Below are positions 62,651-64,000 of a DNA stretch of 64,000 nt, piece after piece. Under the pieces are notes generated by a model. That model did no database searches. It was not told the DNA's origin and saw only the letters and a list, made by a program, of their open reading frames with translations. The position numbers were made by a program, and so were the translations under genes. The stretch lies in contig NC_006043.2 of NCBI RefSeq assembly GCF_000006445.2, positions 62,001-126,000 of the forward strand, written 5' to 3'. Each line of letters opens with the position of its first letter. The stretch's first letter is position 1. The stretch is from Debaryomyces hansenii CBS767 (Eukaryota > Ascomycota > Pichiomycetes > Serinales > Debaryomycetaceae).

Positions 62651-62680
62651 TATCACGAGAGATAAGATAGTATATAAATA
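62651..62680 (+). promoter_or_regulatory. GATA motifs and TATA box
   Basis: TATCA (62651-62655), GATAAG (62661-62666) and TATATAAATA (62671-62680) within 30 bp. GATAAG is the nitrogen-regulatory GATA-factor core; the TATA box is about 115 bp before the ATG. Confidence 0.55.
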
Positions 62681-62792
62681 TGTTCCATATTCTACTACGG
62701 ATATCAATTATTTCTAGTATCATAATAATATCATCGTTTCAATAACGTGAAGTAATACATTGTTAAAACAGTTACATATCAACATATATCAA

Positions 62793-63977
62793 ATGACTCA
62801 AGCAAGTATATTGGAAGTTACACCACTCGCGGACCAGCCTTTTGGGTGTATGGTCAGCCTCCCCGACTATTGTGATAACGATCCCCTGAAATTGAATGAA
62901 GACGATTTTAAAAAGTTGTTTACTGCTGTTCATACACATTTGGTGGTAGTTGTTAAGGATCAGGCCAAATTAAGTCCAAAATCACAGTATGAGCTAACCA
63001 AGAGATTTGACCCGACTATTCCTGAACCAAAGCAGGAAGGATTTGCAGGATATGGACACGGTAAGGAGTTCAGACATGAACAATCAGTGTTGAGAAAGGA
63101 CGGTACTACGGTTAAATCTCAACCACAGGTTCAAATTTTGGGGCAAGGTACTTTTGAAGCCAATGAACCTGGGAACGAAAATGGAGAGGCCATTTCGCTA
63201 ACTCACCCTTCCCATACCACATTCCACCACACACCATTGACCCAAGACGACATTAAGAACCAACACAAAACTCGATTCTACAGATGGCACATTGACTCGG
63301 CGTTGTATGATTTGTTGCCTCCAGTAGTTACGACATTATTGGGGATCAAAGTTCCTCCTGCGTCAGAGATGCAAACTATCTCATACGAAGACTCGGATGA
63401 AGAATTAAAGTTGGCACTGGGTGCAACCTGTTTCTTTAGCGGTCAACAAGCCTATGATAGGTTATCGGATGAGGAAAAGCAGTTTGCCGTAAACACAACT
63501 GTCGAATATCCTCCCCATCCTTATATATTTATTTCTCCTGCTGGGGCCACCTCCGACGGGTTGACCATGGTTTCTGAGGGCAAGGAACTAGCCTTCGATA
63601 AAATGCCAGAATGGGAACCAGAAAAGATTAAGCGTTTACCAATGGTTTGGACAAATCCTGTGACAAACAAGCACCATTTGCAGGTACATGGCTGTTGTTT
63701 GTACAAACTACACACCAAAAGTCCAGATGGGACTACTAAAACTTTAGAATTAGAAGATGCTCGGAAAAAGGTTCATTCTATGATGAGACCTGCTATTTCT
63801 CCTTCCAAAGTTTTAGCTCATGCCTGGAATGAAGGAGATTTAGTGCTCTTCTATAACAGAGGTGTATTGCATAGTGTTACCGGTGAACTTAAAGGAGTTA
63901 AAAATGGAAAGGACGAAAGGAGATTGATGCACCAATGCAATATTGCTAGTGGTATCGAGCCGGTCCTTGTTCAGTAG
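62793..63977 (+). CDS. XAN1: Fungal xanthine dioxygenase (XanA/Xan1 type)
   Basis: A 394-residue Fe(II)/2-oxoglutarate-dependent dioxygenase of the TauD family, matching fungal XanA, which converts xanthine to uric acid without xanthine dehydrogenase. Iron ligands: His166 and Asp168 in RWHIDSALYDLLPP, and His360 in LFYNRGVLHSVTGEL. The 2-oxoglutarate arginine is at about 376-377. Other XanA blocks are PPVVTTLLGIKVP, YPPHPYIFISPAG, LTMVSEGKEL, LPMVWTNPVT and MRPAISPSKVLAHAWNEGDL. No peroxisomal signal. The ATG at 62793 is preferred over the TTG-initiated extension. It allows use of purines as nitrogen source. Confidence 0.92.
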   Translation: MTQASILEVTPLADQPFGCMVSLPDYCDNDPLKLNEDDFKKLFTAVHTHLVVVVKDQAKLSPKSQYELTKRFDPTIPEPKQEGFAGYGHGKEFRHEQSVLRKDGTTVKSQPQVQILGQGTFEANEPGNENGEAISLTHPSHTTFHHTPLTQDDIKNQHKTRFYRWHIDSALYDLLPPVVTTLLGIKVPPASEMQTISYEDSDEELKLALGATCFFSGQQAYDRLSDEEKQFAVNTTVEYPPHPYIFISPAGATSDGLTMVSEGKELAFDKMPEWEPEKIKRLPMVWTNPVTNKHHLQVHGCCLYKLHTKSPDGTTKTLELEDARKKVHSMMRPAISPSKVLAHAWNEGDLVLFYNRGVLHSVTGELKGVKNGKDERRLMHQCNIASGIEPVLVQ

Positions 63978-64000
63978 TTATATATGGCCTAGTTATTAAA

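Larger units (their letters stand above)
61943..62792. promoter_or_regulatory. Upstream region of xanthine dioxygenase
   Basis: 850 bases with no gene. The last 180 bases contain a dense cluster of candidate sites (CGG-N6-CCG, a CCGCGG palindrome, GATA motifs, TATA box) listed separately. Confidence 0.55.

Overview
This window is a yeast nuclear chromosome segment, almost certainly from the CUG-Ser clade and most consistent with Debaryomyces or a close relative. The evidence is gene content: a beta-mannosyltransferase, fluoride exporter FEX1, formate dehydrogenase, fungal xanthine dioxygenase, PIR cell-wall protein, COP9 subunit CSN6, intron-poor compact genes, tRNA-Leu(CAA). Splice signals are canonical GTATGT / TACTAAC / TAG. 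A CTG codon in BCY1 (60958-60960) sits where fungal homologues often carry Ser, which hints at the altered code. Species assignment is inference. Translations quoted here use the standard code, so any CTG-encoded residue may really be Ser.

Layout. 1-740: relics of a sugar transporter and of the 3' end of the neighbouring permease. 1.1-13 kb: amino-acid permease, epoxide-hydrolase-like enzyme, beta-mannosyltransferase, PLP enzyme copy 1, FEX1, flavin monooxygenase. 13.3-16.3 kb: MPP10 and MRM2 share a promoter, followed by an intron-bearing tRNA-Arg(ACG). 17.9-19.5 kb: PIR-type wall protein with a large Ser-Gly repeat insert. 19.7-22.8 kb: two broken kinase-like genes in inverted orientation around tRNA-Val(CAC). 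23-26.5 kb: RRN3 (one intron), CSN6, tRNA-Leu(CAA). 27.3-37 kb: REG1, then a rearranged accessory region. It holds a tandem-duplication scar made of the REG1 3' flank and the start of a STIMATE-like gene, a PaiB-like flavoprotein, PLP enzyme copy 2, an AT-rich island with unidentified coding fragments, a decayed ABCG transporter, and the intact STIMATE-like gene. 37-51 kb: conserved housekeeping genes COX17, VPS54, MRI1, PEX12, an orphan, NOT5 (one intron), KAR2 and FDH1. 51-57.6 kb: a Mia40-like protein without its redox cysteines, a broken GPI-adhesin gene and a Cys/His-repeat secreted protein. 59.9-64 kb: BCY1, ERG28 and a xanthine dioxygenase with a purine-activator-type promoter.

No plasmid, phage, CRISPR or operon-like system is present. 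The unusual content lies in four places: the Mia40-like protein that lost the CPC motif and the inner disulfide pair together; the secreted protein with eight C-x11-C-x2-H modules; the readable duplication/deletion scar between 30.1 and 36 kb; and the AT-rich island at about 33.5-34.6 kb.
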